Source: RHLJ01 sp965212165 (lineage in GTDB: Bacteria; Bacteroidota; Rhodothermia; Balneolales; Balneolaceae). From it: a stretch of DNA of 64,000 nt. How positions within the stretch are numbered: position 1 is the first letter of the stretch; each line of letters begins with the position of its first letter. The position numbers and the translations under genes were made by a program. The stretch is from assembly GCA_965212165.1 (NCBI GenBank), contig OZ243096.1, positions 1,612,001 to 1,676,000 on the forward strand, given 5' to 3'. Positions 19,473 to 28,390 of the stretch are shown in pieces. The notes below the pieces were generated by a model. That model was given only the letters and a program-made list of their open reading frames with translations. It was not told the origin of the DNA and searched no databases.

Positions 19473-21290
19473 TTAAAGCTGATAAGAGCCGGTAAATATA
19501 TTACCGGCATTATCGCTTATTCTCACAGTAACTATATTTGTTTTTTCTGGTGTGAATTCTGGATTGTAATAGATTAGAAGATCTTCTTCATTATCAAACT
19601 CGATGATTCCTCTATTACCATTTACAAAAATAGTTGATTTCTCAAAGTCGATTCCAGAAAGTGAGTCTATTGCAGATATATAAACAAGCCATTTTCCATA
19701 TGGAGTTTGAATAAGGCGTGGTTTTACTATTTCTGGTGGATCGTTATCTGGAATTACAAGAAATTCACCTAGGTCTGATGGAGTAGCGTGTATTGTCCTT
19801 CCTATCAAATCTGAATCTACATATGAAATGCTATTGTCAGATCGGTTCAGTCTAAATAGTTGGTATTTATTATTCGTTTTAAAATTATCACTTAGATAGT
19901 ATTCAATTTTAAATTCTTTTCTTGAAGGAATCATGCCAGGTTGAATGCTTATATATGGATAGCCATCAACTTTACCCAGTGATGTTGAGATTGTAAGGGT
20001 ATCAAAAAAGGTATTTTCTAGAAAGCCGATTTTGAGCTTTTTATCAGGTGTATCGATTTTATAAGCTTTACTAGGGTTTAATCGAGCCCATAAATTATTG
20101 GTTGAATCGTTATAAGTAAGTCTTTGGGATAAGCTTGAATTCCATTTAATACCAAAACTAGGTTTCTTTAAATCGATAATATCCGAACCATTTATAGCCC
20201 AATCTTCTGTCCAATACCATTTGTGTAATGGCATATTTAAACCATTATTTGAATCATTTTCAATTCTATTGTTGCTGACTTCGAAATAGGCCTTTGTTTC
20301 ATTTCCATAAAAATCTTTTACAAATATGGAGAAGGTGGTAAGGGAATCTTCAGTAACAATAGATGATCTTGAATCTACAATCTGATAGAATGGGTTTTCT
20401 GGTCCATCTTTTTTAAAAAGAGTCTGATACGATCTTCTTGATGCTCCAAAAGCAGGAAGGCGATCGATAAGCATAATATCATCTTCTTTGAATTTGAAGC
20501 TATCCAATCGTTCATAAAAAATGGTGTCAACTTCTGAAATTAATCCCAATTCATATACAGCATATTTATTTGTTACTCCATCAGCTTCATCAAAAGTAGA
20601 AACACTTAATCCAATGGGTCCATTTGCTTCAATAGTCCCGAAAAATATTTCACCGGAACTATTTTTTGTAGGATAGTAGAGTTGGGGGAATTTGGACCCT
20701 CTTATAGTTGTGCTTTTTGATAAAGGAAAAACTAGTAAAGCGGATAATGTCGGAGCGATATTGTCTTCTACTTGTAGATTACTTAATAACGCGTTTATTG
20801 GATTATCGGTAGAATCACGAATTTCGAAATGAAGATGTGGAGGCCCAACGCCTGTAGACCCAGTATATCCAATAACATCACCTTGAGATACAATAATATT
20901 TTGATCTTCGACATAAAGTTGAGTCTCAAAAGAGTAGTCAAGCATTCTCACGGAATCTACGTAAGCTTGAAGTTCATCATTCATCCTTTGAAGATGCGCA
21001 TAAACAGTAAAGGTGCCATCTTCATGTTTTAAATAAATAACTTTTCCATATCCTTCTACTGAAACTCCTAATCGGTAAACAACCCCATCTTTTGAGGCAA
21101 ATACTTTATAACCTTCCCGACCCCAAGTTTTAATATCCAAACCTGAATGAAAATGAGCAGATCGTGTTTCGCCAAAGGTTGAAGTAAGATATTGGCTAGC
21201 ATCTGTAGGCCAAATGTAGTCTTGAGCTTGACCAAAAAGTAAATTTGGGTTTGCAACAATCAAAATAAAAAGTGAAAGTCGGTAGAGCAC
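19473..21290 (-). CDS. M23-family (LytM-type) metallopeptidase with C-terminal extension
   Basis: 605 residues with a signal peptide (about 1-20). The N-terminal third is an M23 peptidase with intact zinc ligands: H48 and D52 in HSGLD, H99 in YAHL, and the HLHFE motif at H152/H154. Such enzymes cut peptidoglycan cross-bridges. The remaining 400 residues look like beta-rich, Ig-like domains with no known name; the last 80 resemble a bacterial Ig-like fold. The start is GTG at 21290, overlapping the FAH stop codon by one base (TAGTG), so translation is probably coupled. Confidence 0.87.
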   Translation of the reverse strand: MLYRLSLFILIVANPNLLFGQAQDYIWPTDASQYLTSTFGETRSAHFHSGLDIKTWGREGYKVFASKDGVVYRLGVSVEGYGKVIYLKHEDGTFTVYAHLQRMNDELQAYVDSVRMLDYSFETQLYVEDQNIIVSQGDVIGYTGSTGVGPPHLHFEIRDSTDNPINALLSNLQVEDNIAPTLSALLVFPLSKSTTIRGSKFPQLYYPTKNSSGEIFFGTIEANGPIGLSVSTFDEADGVTNKYAVYELGLISEVDTIFYERLDSFKFKEDDIMLIDRLPAFGASRRSYQTLFKKDGPENPFYQIVDSRSSIVTEDSLTTFSIFVKDFYGNETKAYFEVSNNRIENDSNNGLNMPLHKWYWTEDWAINGSDIIDLKKPSFGIKWNSSLSQRLTYNDSTNNLWARLNPSKAYKIDTPDKKLKIGFLENTFFDTLTISTSLGKVDGYPYISIQPGMIPSRKEFKIEYYLSDNFKTNNKYQLFRLNRSDNSISYVDSDLIGRTIHATPSDLGEFLVIPDNDPPEIVKPRLIQTPYGKWLVYISAIDSLSGIDFEKSTIFVNGNRGIIEFDNEEDLLIYYNPEFTPEKTNIVTVRISDNAGNIFTGSYQL

Positions 21291-21940
21291 TAGGATATGA
21301 TTACTTTTAAAGTAGATTTTCTATCATCAAGATGAGCTTCAATTATATCTCCAGCATGTATAGCTGAAACCCCGCTCGGAGTTCCTGTAAATATTAAATC
21401 ACCTTCTTCTAAAGTAAATATTGATGACAGAAAGCTAATCAATACTGGGATATCATATATCATATCAATTGTAGATCCTTGTTGTCTAGTTTCACCATTC
21501 ACAATGAGATTAAGATCTATTACAGGAAAAGATTCTGAATCAAAAGGAATGAAATTTCCAAGAGGAGCAAAATTATCAAATCCTTTAGCAATACTCCAAG
21601 GTTGACCTTTTTCTTTTGCTTTCTTTTGTATGTCTCTTGCGGTAAAATCAATACCTATTCCATATCCAGCAACGTGATCAAGAGCATTATCTATAGAGAT
21701 ATTCTTTCCTGATTTACCAATTGCTAGTACTAACTCAACCTCATGATGAACATCATTTGTTTGATTGGGTAATTCAATATTAGAACCCGTGAAACAAATG
21801 GCATTTAAAGGTTTTAAAAAAACTATTGGTTCTTTAGGTACTTCGTTTCCTAGCTCTTTAGCATGTTCGGCATAATTTCTGCCAATGCAGAAAATGGAGT
21901 GTACATGTAAATTAAGTCCAGGGATGATTGGATTTTTCAT
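21290..21940 (-). CDS. Fumarylacetoacetate hydrolase family protein
   Basis: 216 residues, a single FAH domain. The start FCIGRNYAEHAKELG, the metal-binding HHEVELVLAIG and the GTPSGVSAIHAGD end are typical of acylpyruvate hydrolase and oxaloacetate tautomerase/decarboxylase relatives (YcgM/FAHD1 type). It breaks or isomerises a beta-diketo acid; the actual substrate cannot be told from sequence. It is followed by the M23 gene with a one-base overlap and preceded by the rpmA terminator. Confidence 0.88.
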   Translation of the reverse strand: MKNPIIPGLNLHVHSIFCIGRNYAEHAKELGNEVPKEPIVFLKPLNAICFTGSNIELPNQTNDVHHEVELVLAIGKSGKNISIDNALDHVAGYGIGIDFTARDIQKKAKEKGQPWSIAKGFDNFAPLGNFIPFDSESFPVIDLNLIVNGETRQQGSTIDMIYDIPVLISFLSSIFTLEEGDLIFTGTPSGVSAIHAGDIIEAHLDDRKSTLKVIIS

Positions 21941-21955
21941 AATTCAAAGATATAA

Positions 21956-21987
21956 AAAAAGCCATTCGTCTGCAGACGAATGGCTTT
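21956..21987 (-). terminator. Rho-independent terminator of the rplU-rpmA operon
   Basis: A perfect 24-base palindrome (GCCATTCGTC-TGCA-GACGAATGGC, positions 21961-21984) is flanked by A residues on the left and TTT on the right, giving a strong stem and a T-run on the minus strand. It lies 20 bases beyond the rpmA stop codon and just ahead of the FAH gene start. Confidence 0.85.
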
Positions 21988-22006
21988 AAACATAGATGAT
22001 AAAATC

Positions 22007-22264
22007 TTAACTAGCAGGCTCTACATTAACAAACTTTCGTCCACCAGTAGAAACTGAAAAAGAAACATGACCATCAGATACTGAAAACAAAGTGTCATCT
22101 CCACCTCGCATAACATTCAATCCAGGATGGAATTTAGTTCCTCTTTGGCGAACAATGATACCGCCAGCGCGAACAAACTCGCCACCGAATCTTTTTACAC
22201 CAAGTCTTTTACTTTGTGAATCACGACCGTTTCTAGTAGAACCTTGACCTTTCTTATGTGCCAT
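22007..22264 (-). CDS. rpmA: 50S ribosomal protein L27
   Basis: 85 residues. The start AHKKGQGSTRNGRDSQSKRL and the later VRQRGTKFHPG are the invariant L27 features; its N-terminal tail reaches the peptidyl transferase centre. There is no N-terminal cleavable extension of the Firmicutes type. It follows rplU by 18 bases, the universal rplU-rpmA order. Confidence 0.98.
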   Translation of the reverse strand: MAHKKGQGSTRNGRDSQSKRLGVKRFGGEFVRAGGIIVRQRGTKFHPGLNVMRGGDDTLFSVSDGHVSFSVSTGGRKFVNVEPAS

Positions 22265-22282
22265 TTGTGTATACCTTTAATT

Positions 22283-22774
22283 TTAGCTTAACGCTGCGAT
22301 TAATTCGGCTTTCTTCATACTTGAATAGCCGGTAATGTTTTGTTCTTTTGCCATTTCTTTAAGCTGAGCAACAGTATTAGAGCTCAGATCAGAGGTTGGT
22401 GCTTTTGGAGCAGCTTCCTCAGTTTTGGCGGCAGCTTTTTTAGGAGCTGCTTTTTTCTTGGTACCACCTATTGTAATTCCCTCAATTTGAATTTGAGACA
22501 TTACTTGTCGGTGACCATTTAACTTTTGATATCCTTTTCGGCGTTTCTTTTTGAAAACAAGAATTTTGTCAGCTTTAACTGTATCTAGAATTGTAGCTGA
22601 AACTTCAGCACCTTCAACAACAGGAGTTCCAACTTTAACGCCACTTTCATCTTTAACCAGTAGAACTCTATCAAACGAAAGGTCTTTACCTTCTACATTT
22701 TGTTTGTCAACAAACAAAACGTCCTTTTCAGCTACTTTATATTGATGTCCGCCAATTTCAACTATCGCGTACAT
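22283..22774 (-). CDS. rplU: 50S ribosomal protein L21 with SAP-like C-terminal extension
   Basis: 163 residues. Residues 1-102 are a normal L21 (MYAIVEIGGHQYKV start, KKKRRKGYQKLNGHRQ near 75-90). A linker rich in Ala and Lys (about 105-128) leads to a helix-extended-loop-helix unit (about 129-163, LSSNTVAQLKEMAKEQ then SSMKKAELIAAL) that resembles a SAP or Rho-N nucleic-acid-binding domain. L21 normally has about 100 residues, so the tail is an addition known from some Bacteroidota relatives and probably binds rRNA or other RNA. It is the first gene of the rplU-rpmA operon. Confidence 0.95.
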   Translation of the reverse strand: MYAIVEIGGHQYKVAEKDVLFVDKQNVEGKDLSFDRVLLVKDESGVKVGTPVVEGAEVSATILDTVKADKILVFKKKRRKGYQKLNGHRQVMSQIQIEGITIGGTKKKAAPKKAAAKTEEAAPKAPTSDLSSNTVAQLKEMAKEQNITGYSSMKKAELIAALS

Positions 22775-23076
22775 AATGTTTATTTAATTTCTTTTGCGAT
22801 TTTATCAGAGCTTTCAAAGATAAGGTAATAGTGCTACAAAAAAAAGGATATTTGAATAAATAATTCGAGAATTATTTCGGGAATGACAATAGGTAATTTT
22901 TTAACTCAAAATGTTATATAGGAATCTTTGATAATTTGTTATGACTAAGATGAGTGCACCTTTTTTCGCCATTAAGAGTAGACAGAGTTGTTTTATTAAA
23001 TACACGGATTCAATATCAGGGTAATATCCTCTGATAATATCCTCTCTTTTCAATCTAAATCATATATAGTAGCCAA
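22775..23076. other. Intergenic region between rplU and a divergent gene
   Basis: About 300 bases without an open reading frame. Apart from the candidate rplU promoter, I see AT-rich sequence and a direct repeat of GGTAATATCCTCTGATAATATCC type near 23020-23042 (ATATCCTCT twice), which could be part of the control region of the plus-strand gene at 23077. No ribosomal leader structure could be supported by eye. Confidence 0.35.
22815..22840 (-). promoter_or_regulatory. Candidate Bacteroidota-type promoter for rplU
   Basis: The minus strand has TATCTTTG (matching TAnnTTTG) at 22822-22815 and TTTG at the edge of a T-run at 22840-22837, 40-65 bases upstream of rplU. The spacing (14 bases) is shorter than usual, but the T-run lets the upstream box shift. 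Confidence 0.4.
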
Positions 23077-23592
23077 ATGAAAAGCTTAATATTATTAATG
23101 ATTCTTGCGATAGTTTCTTCAACTTTAGGATATGCGCAACAAGCACAACAATCAAGATGTAAAACACAACCAGAATACCGACAATTTGACTTTTGGATTG
23201 GAGAATGGGAAGTCAAGAACCCTAATGATGTAGTAGTTGGTAATAGTGTAATTGAATTAACAGTTGGGGATTGTGTAATCTTCGAAAACTGGTCAAGTGT
23301 AACTGGGTATACTGGAAAAAGTCTTAACTACTATAGTTTAATAGATCAAAAATGGCATCAAAAGTGGATTGGAAGTGGGGGGATACCAATTGAGTTTTCA
23401 GGGGAATATGATTCTGAAACAAAGTCTATGAATTATTTAGGAAAGGGTATAGGTCAGGGTGGTGTTAACCTGGAGTATAAACTTACATTCCATCACTTAA
23501 CAGACGATCATATTAGACAGCATTGGGAGCAGTCTAATGATGATGGTACAACATGGGTAACAATTTTTGATGGTCACTATCGTAGAAAATAA
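23077..23592 (+). CDS. Exported lipocalin-like protein (DUF1579-type)
   Basis: 171 residues. A signal peptide (about 1-20, ending YAQ) precedes a compact domain with FDFWIGEWEV near the start, the hallmark of DUF1579 and related small beta-barrel proteins, and regularly spaced Trp residues through to TIFDGHYRRK. Two Cys residues (about 27 and 68) may pair in the periplasm. No catalytic motif is seen and the ligand is unknown. It stands alone and converges on lexA. Confidence 0.6.
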   Translation: MKSLILLMILAIVSSTLGYAQQAQQSRCKTQPEYRQFDFWIGEWEVKNPNDVVVGNSVIELTVGDCVIFENWSSVTGYTGKSLNYYSLIDQKWHQKWIGSGGIPIEFSGEYDSETKSMNYLGKGIGQGGVNLEYKLTFHHLTDDHIRQHWEQSNDDGTTWVTIFDGHYRRK

Positions 23593-23602
23593 CGATAGAA
23601 AA

Positions 23603-24256
23603 TTAAGCTACTTTAGTTGCTCGTTGAAATCCTTGACGATTTACATGCCCAATATACTTCCCAATAATTCTTACTTCTTCAAACACATCTGGAGCAACAA
23701 AGATATCGTCATAATCTTCATTAGCAGCTTCTAAACGAAGACCGTTATCATCCCAAAATATTTTCTTTAATGTAGTTTCGCCATTGTATAGAACTGCACC
23801 TATATCGCCACTTTGTAATTTAGTATCCATTAGAAGAACAAAGTCACCATCGTAAATATTGGCGTTTTTCATACTGAAGCCAGATACTCTTAGAGCAAAA
23901 AGTTTATCAATATTAGGGAATAAGGTAGACATTGTAATGCTACCTAGATCCGCTTCAACAGCTTCTTGTAAATATCCAGCAGCGATTAAACCACGAATAG
24001 GAATACCTCCAGACTCTGTTTCCTCCGATAGCATACTTTTCTTATCAGAAGGTAAATCATACTCTTCATCATTTTTCTTTACTAAAAAGCCTTTTTTAAG
24101 AAGAGCTTGTATATTCTGAGTAACACTATTAGGAGAGCGGTAATCGAAATGCTCGGCAATCTCACGATAGGTTGGCCATACATCATATTCTTTCTTATAG
24201 TCTACGATGTAGGAAAAAAATTCCTGTTGTTTTCGAGTTAAATGTGCATTATCCAT
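23603..24256 (-). CDS. lexA: LexA repressor / autopeptidase
   Basis: 217 residues. An N-terminal winged helix (about 5-60, LTRKQQEFFSYIVDYKKE and SPNSVTQNIQALLKKG) is followed by a S24 peptidase domain. The self-cleavage site A93-G94 (LIAAGYLQEA), the nucleophile S128 (GFSMKN) and the general base K164 (TTLKK) are all present, so RecA-stimulated self-cleavage is expected. It represses SOS genes. The 50-base gap to the divergent lipoprotein gene has a direct repeat that may be its own operator. Confidence 0.92.
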   Translation of the reverse strand: MDNAHLTRKQQEFFSYIVDYKKEYDVWPTYREIAEHFDYRSPNSVTQNIQALLKKGFLVKKNDEEYDLPSDKKSMLSEETESGGIPIRGLIAAGYLQEAVEADLGSITMSTLFPNIDKLFALRVSGFSMKNANIYDGDFVLLMDTKLQSGDIGAVLYNGETTLKKIFWDDNGLRLEAANEDYDDIFVAPDVFEEVRIIGKYIGHVNRQGFQRATKVA

Positions 24257-24270
24257 AGTGATATCTGTAT

Positions 24271-24290
24271 TATGTGTGAAACATGTGTAA
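24271..24290. promoter_or_regulatory. Direct repeat in the lexA divergent region
   Basis: ATGTGT occurs at 24272-24277 and 24283-24288, 11 bases apart (about one helical turn), in the short gap between lexA and the divergent lipoprotein gene. LexA usually controls its own gene, so an operator is expected here, but the motif for this lineage is not known to me. Confidence 0.3.
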
Positions 24291-24336
24291 TAAAAGAAGT
24301 TTTTGAATGAAGGTCAATAAGAAATGTGTGCGAAGT

Positions 24337-26349
24337 ATGTATAAAAATTTAACGATAGTACTTTTTCTGGTGTTAGGAATAAGTTGTACTAAAACAAACC
24401 CAGAAGAAACCGAGCTTTTGATGGATCAATACCCTGATTTATATGAAGCTGTTTTTGAAAGAAGTGGCGATAAGATTCTTGAATTCACTTCCTCTAATAA
24501 TTCCGATCAACTTAAAACGCAGGCATGGAAAGCATTAATAAGTACTCAAGTTGATGATGTCTCTGATCTAATAGTGAAAGTTGCTCTTGAGAATTCTCAA
24601 GAAGCGTGGGCATCTCTTTGGTTAAAAGAATTAGGTGAAGATGAACTTAAACAGCTTCATGAATTATGGAATGAAAAACTAGAATTACGAAAAGGTATCG
24701 CTACCGTATTAGGACAACAAGGTGATGCTAACTCTTTAAACCTTCTATTAGAAACGGAAGATGCTGAGGATAATGGAACCAGATTTGAGACTGCCTTAGC
24801 AATTGGAAGATTAAGTCTATCTCAAGAGCTTACTGTCGAACAAGAGTTGTCAATAATACGGAGAGCCTTAGCGACTACTGGTGATAAAATTGCACAGGGA
24901 TATTTATATGGTTTATATCGAGGTAGAGTAGACTTAAGTAATGAAGCTGAGCAAGAACTTATGACTTTACTCGAGAACTTTTATCCAGAAGACCGATCAA
25001 CTGAGCAGTACATCCAAAGAATATTGATGAAAATAAATACAGATAAAGCACTGTTCAGGTTTGAGCTGAATGAGTTTGAGTTTATGGATGTCCAACTAGC
25101 AATTGAGGTAGCCCAAGGCTTAGGAAGATATGAGCTTACAAAGCATGCTTCGGTTGTATTAAATGGATTACTTGATCATGTAAACACAAATGTAAAAATT
25201 GAAGCTCTTAAAGCTATTTCTGCGAATCAAGATGAATTGAATGGTGAATTGGATAGGGCCATTCTAAATAAAATTGGGTTGATTAGAGGTGTGCAACCAA
25301 GCTTACGATTAGAGGCATTGAATGCTATTCAGAATCCAGAAAGGTATAAAGATCTAGTGTATGAACTAAGTGAAGGAAACCCTTATTTACTTCCTTTGAA
25401 ATATGATATTCTGGGTAAAATCTTAACAGAAGAAGAAATGGTAAGATTAATTGAATCCGATACTGAATCAGAAAATAGATTAGTTAGATTTTTTGCGCTT
25501 CAGGAATTGAATAGTTGGTGGGGGAATACTTCAGATTCAGTAAAAGTAATCCAATTACCTATTGTTCAGAACCTTGTAAAAACTAATATGAAAACTGCTG
25601 ATAGATCTATGATTTTTGTGATGGGTTCATTATTCAGAGATCAAGAATTAATAGCAGATTCAGAATACTCACTTTTTGAAGATTTATTATCTAGGTTCAA
25701 ATTACCAGAAGACATTGAAGTATATCAGGCAATAACTTCTGTTTTAAAAGAACGTTTTGAAGAAGAATCGTCTGAATTAATTGACTCTTTATCCGGAAAG
25801 AATAATGCTGCCTTAAATCAAACATTGAGAAATCAGGGTTGGGAAATACCGGAGGGAGAAAGTCCTACTACAGAATTTCGTTCACCAGATTGGAAAAGAC
25901 TTACTTGGCTAGGCGCTTATCCTATTTTAGTAATAGAAACCAACAAAGGTGATATGAAAATCCAATTTGATGTGCTAAATGCCCCAGCTACGATTTCAGG
26001 GATTCAGCGATTGGTAAAAGAGAAAGCATATCGTGGTGTACCTTTTCATCGGGTTGTTCCAAATTTTGTAATACAGGGAGGAGATGTTGAAACTCAAGAT
26101 GGTTTTGGTGGTCCTGATTATGTTGTTCCCACAGAAGCTAGCTCAATGCATTATGAACGTGGAAAAGTAGGAATTGCAAGTGCAGGTACCGACACAGAAG
26201 GAAGTCAGTTCTTTGTGATGAATCAGTGGCAACCACATTTAAATGGGCGATATACAATAATAGGAGAGGTGATTACTGGAATGGAAGTAGTTGATCGAAT
26301 TGTACAAGGTGATATCATTCAAAAAATTTATTGGCAGTCAACTTGGTAA
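24337..26349 (+). CDS. Lipoprotein with helical repeats and a C-terminal cyclophilin-type peptidyl-prolyl isomerase
   Basis: About 670 residues from the ATG at 24337, chosen because it gives a compact lipoprotein signal (MYKNLTIVLFLVLGISC); an in-frame ATG at 24307 would add ten residues. Residues 20-500 are alpha-helical, HEAT-like repeats without clear names. The last 150 are a cyclophilin domain with the catalytic Arg in FHRVVPNFVIQGGD, then TEGSQFFVM and HLNGRYTIIG. It would fold or scaffold envelope proteins while anchored by lipid. The fusion of repeats with cyclophilin is the point of interest. Confidence 0.85.
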   Translation: MYKNLTIVLFLVLGISCTKTNPEETELLMDQYPDLYEAVFERSGDKILEFTSSNNSDQLKTQAWKALISTQVDDVSDLIVKVALENSQEAWASLWLKELGEDELKQLHELWNEKLELRKGIATVLGQQGDANSLNLLLETEDAEDNGTRFETALAIGRLSLSQELTVEQELSIIRRALATTGDKIAQGYLYGLYRGRVDLSNEAEQELMTLLENFYPEDRSTEQYIQRILMKINTDKALFRFELNEFEFMDVQLAIEVAQGLGRYELTKHASVVLNGLLDHVNTNVKIEALKAISANQDELNGELDRAILNKIGLIRGVQPSLRLEALNAIQNPERYKDLVYELSEGNPYLLPLKYDILGKILTEEEMVRLIESDTESENRLVRFFALQELNSWWGNTSDSVKVIQLPIVQNLVKTNMKTADRSMIFVMGSLFRDQELIADSEYSLFEDLLSRFKLPEDIEVYQAITSVLKERFEEESSELIDSLSGKNNAALNQTLRNQGWEIPEGESPTTEFRSPDWKRLTWLGAYPILVIETNKGDMKIQFDVLNAPATISGIQRLVKEKAYRGVPFHRVVPNFVIQGGDVETQDGFGGPDYVVPTEASSMHYERGKVGIASAGTDTEGSQFFVMNQWQPHLNGRYTIIGEVITGMEVVDRIVQGDIIQKIYWQSTW

Positions 26350-26420
26350 TAGAATTTTGACAAACTTAAAAAAACACTAGAATTTTTATATTCTGATAGC
26401 CGCAAATCAAAAAAATAAAT

Positions 26421-27218
26421 ATGATGAAGAAAATCAGTCTAATTATTGGAAGCCTATTTTTATTAACCTCACTTCATGCTCAAGAACGAGTTCCAGAGGC
26501 TACGGAATTATATAAAGAATTAGAACAAGTTACTCCAGGTGATGGTACTTTAGCGCCCTCAGATGCAATCATATTATTTAATGGGTCTGATTTATCTATG
26601 TGGCAAAGCCAGAAAATAGGATTAGGTCCTAGCATGGTTGATATGAAAGATATTATTCCAACACTTCGAGCTGATGGAAATGGTAAACCTGCACAATGGG
26701 ATATCAATAATGGAGTTCTTACAGTTAAACCTGGAACTGGTCCCATCGAAACAAAAGTGGGATTTGGTGATGTTCAACTCCATATAGAATGGTTAGCTCC
26801 AAAAGCAGAAAATAGATCAGGGCAAGGTTATAGTAATAGTGGTGTATTCTTCATGGGTATGTATGAAGTTCAAATATTGAATTCATATGAAAACCCTACT
26901 TATAGTAATGGTCAGGCTAGTTCAGTCTATAAACAGCATATACCTTTAGTAAATGCTTCTAAACCAGTTGATGAGTGGCAGGAATACGATATTATTTTTA
27001 TGGCTCCAAAATTTTCAGAAAAAGGTACACTGGTATCACCTGCTAGATTAACAGTGTTTCATAATGGTGTACTTGTGCAAAATAATGTTGAGTTATTAGG
27101 GCCTACCTGCTACATCGGTTCACCATATTATATAGCTCATGAATCTAAACTTCCCATTGCATTACAAGATCATGGTGATCCAATGCAATTTAGAAATATT
27201 TGGATTCGAGAACTTTAA
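26421..27218 (+). CDS. DUF1080 (3-keto-disaccharide hydrolase-like) secreted protein
   Basis: 265 residues with a signal peptide ending HAQ (about residue 20). The rest is one concanavalin-like DUF1080 domain: IILFNGSDLSMW, VQLHIEWLAPK, NSGVFFMGMYEVQILNS and PMQFRNIWIREL are the family blocks in order. Members bind or hydrolyse carbohydrate (3-keto-glycosides in described cases). Its 3' end overlaps the convergent alpha/beta hydrolase gene by four bases. Confidence 0.87.
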   Translation: MMKKISLIIGSLFLLTSLHAQERVPEATELYKELEQVTPGDGTLAPSDAIILFNGSDLSMWQSQKIGLGPSMVDMKDIIPTLRADGNGKPAQWDINNGVLTVKPGTGPIETKVGFGDVQLHIEWLAPKAENRSGQGYSNSGVFFMGMYEVQILNSYENPTYSNGQASSVYKQHIPLVNASKPVDEWQEYDIIFMAPKFSEKGTLVSPARLTVFHNGVLVQNNVELLGPTCYIGSPYYIAHESKLPIALQDHGDPMQFRNIWIREL

Positions 27219-28183
27219 AGGTTACTCAACACCCAGGATTTGAATACATCCTGGAAGTAATCTGAATAGGGTTCAAGCTCCGCTAAATCATCTGTAGTGC
27301 ACATCTCAGCTAACCTGAAATCGTGGTTAGCTGCAGGGATTATTTGTAGGTTGAAATTCTCGGGTACATTGCTTTCGAATGTATCATTTAGGGCTTTGAT
27401 TGCCCACCCGGGATAAACGAAATAATCATTTTCAGCAAATACAAAAAGAGATGGAATATCTACCTCTAGCAGATGTGGAGAAGGATCAAAATCACTTATT
27501 TCTTTTAACTGTCTCCATTCTTTTGTGACTGGAAACCAAGTAACCCAATTTATATCAGATTGTGCTTTCTTACTTGCTTTATCAAATGCTTTAGTTTCTT
27601 CAGTCCCCTCACATATAAAGCGACTATAATAATCATTTGTGATTTGTAGCTTCACATCAAATGTAGGAGCAGCAAGTGAGGCAATAAACTTTACATCATT
27701 TCTATATCGATCGCCAACAATCTGAGCAACCCAACCACCCTGACTATGACCAATCACACCGATTCTAGAGGAGTTGATTCTGCCTTGAGTCTTAAGAAAA
27801 TCGATAGCAGCTTTGGTGTCAGTAGCTCTTTCATATAAGTCAGTTCTTTGCCAACGTCCGTCAGATTTACCAATACCTCTTTTGTCGAAATATAGGATGG
27901 CTACACCTTTATCTAAAAATAGATTTTCAATATTCTGAACAACGAAATCTTTATAAAGAGTTCGATGAGAAGAGTTAGCTCCCGATCCAACTAAAAAAAT
28001 AAGAACAGGGGCATTATCAGAAGTATCTGGAATTACTAATTCACCATGTAATGTAAATCGACCATTGTCAAAAGTTACATTTGTACGTGTTACATCTTGG
28101 GCAAATGTGTTTACAGATGTAGCAATTAAGATTAAAAGTAAGAATGCAGAAAAGCTTTGAAAAAGATTCTTAATTATGTTCAT
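27215..28183 (-). CDS. Exported alpha/beta hydrolase
   Basis: 322 residues with a signal peptide (about 1-28). It has the serine nucleophile elbow GHSQGG (S147), an Asp in the FAENDYFVYPG stretch and a His in AANHDFR near the C-terminus, so the catalytic triad is complete. GSGANSSHR near 67 forms the oxyanion region. It resembles dienelactone hydrolase/prolyl-oligopeptidase-like esterases; the substrate is unknown. The stop codon overlaps that of the convergent DUF1080 gene. A 20-base dyad lies upstream. Confidence 0.85.
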   Translation of the reverse strand: MNIIKNLFQSFSAFLLLILIATSVNTFAQDVTRTNVTFDNGRFTLHGELVIPDTSDNAPVLIFLVGSGANSSHRTLYKDFVVQNIENLFLDKGVAILYFDKRGIGKSDGRWQRTDLYERATDTKAAIDFLKTQGRINSSRIGVIGHSQGGWVAQIVGDRYRNDVKFIASLAAPTFDVKLQITNDYYSRFICEGTEETKAFDKASKKAQSDINWVTWFPVTKEWRQLKEISDFDPSPHLLEVDIPSLFVFAENDYFVYPGWAIKALNDTFESNVPENFNLQIIPAANHDFRLAEMCTTDDLAELEPYSDYFQDVFKSWVLSNL

Positions 28184-28267
28184 ATGATAATTTATTTCCT
28201 ATTGTAAACGCTGGATTATAGCGGTAAATCCCCTAAAGTAGTTCCGTCTAATAATAACTGATAACTC

Positions 28268-28287
28268 TAGGTCATTTAAGTGACCTA
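28268..28287. promoter_or_regulatory. Near-perfect 20-base dyad upstream of the alpha/beta hydrolase
   Basis: TAGGTCATTTAAGTGACCTA pairs with itself except for one central position. It lies about 85 bases before the hydrolase start codon and after the peroxidase terminator, so an operator is plausible. No regulator gene is adjacent. Confidence 0.35.
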
Positions 28288-28331
28288 AAGTATCAAAATT
28301 ATAGCCGAAGTTATTGAAAAAATCTTGAATT

Positions 28332-28369
28332 AAAAGAAAAAGGTGCAAGCTTTTACACCTGCACCTTTT
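28332..28369 (-). terminator. Terminator after the di-heme peroxidase
   Basis: AAAAGGTGCA pairs with TGCACCTTTT (10 bp, 12-base loop), and the minus strand continues TTTCTTTTA. It is 22 bases beyond the stop codon at 28391. Confidence 0.75.
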
Positions 28370-28390
28370 GTTATTTGGGGTACGAGTATT

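Noticed and set aside
22340..22745. Open frames opposite rplU
   Set aside because: Antisense shadows of a certain ribosomal protein gene.
23577..23598. Hairpin CTATCGT/ACGATAG at the end of the small exported protein gene
   Set aside because: No T-run on either strand and a short stem, so not reported as a terminator.
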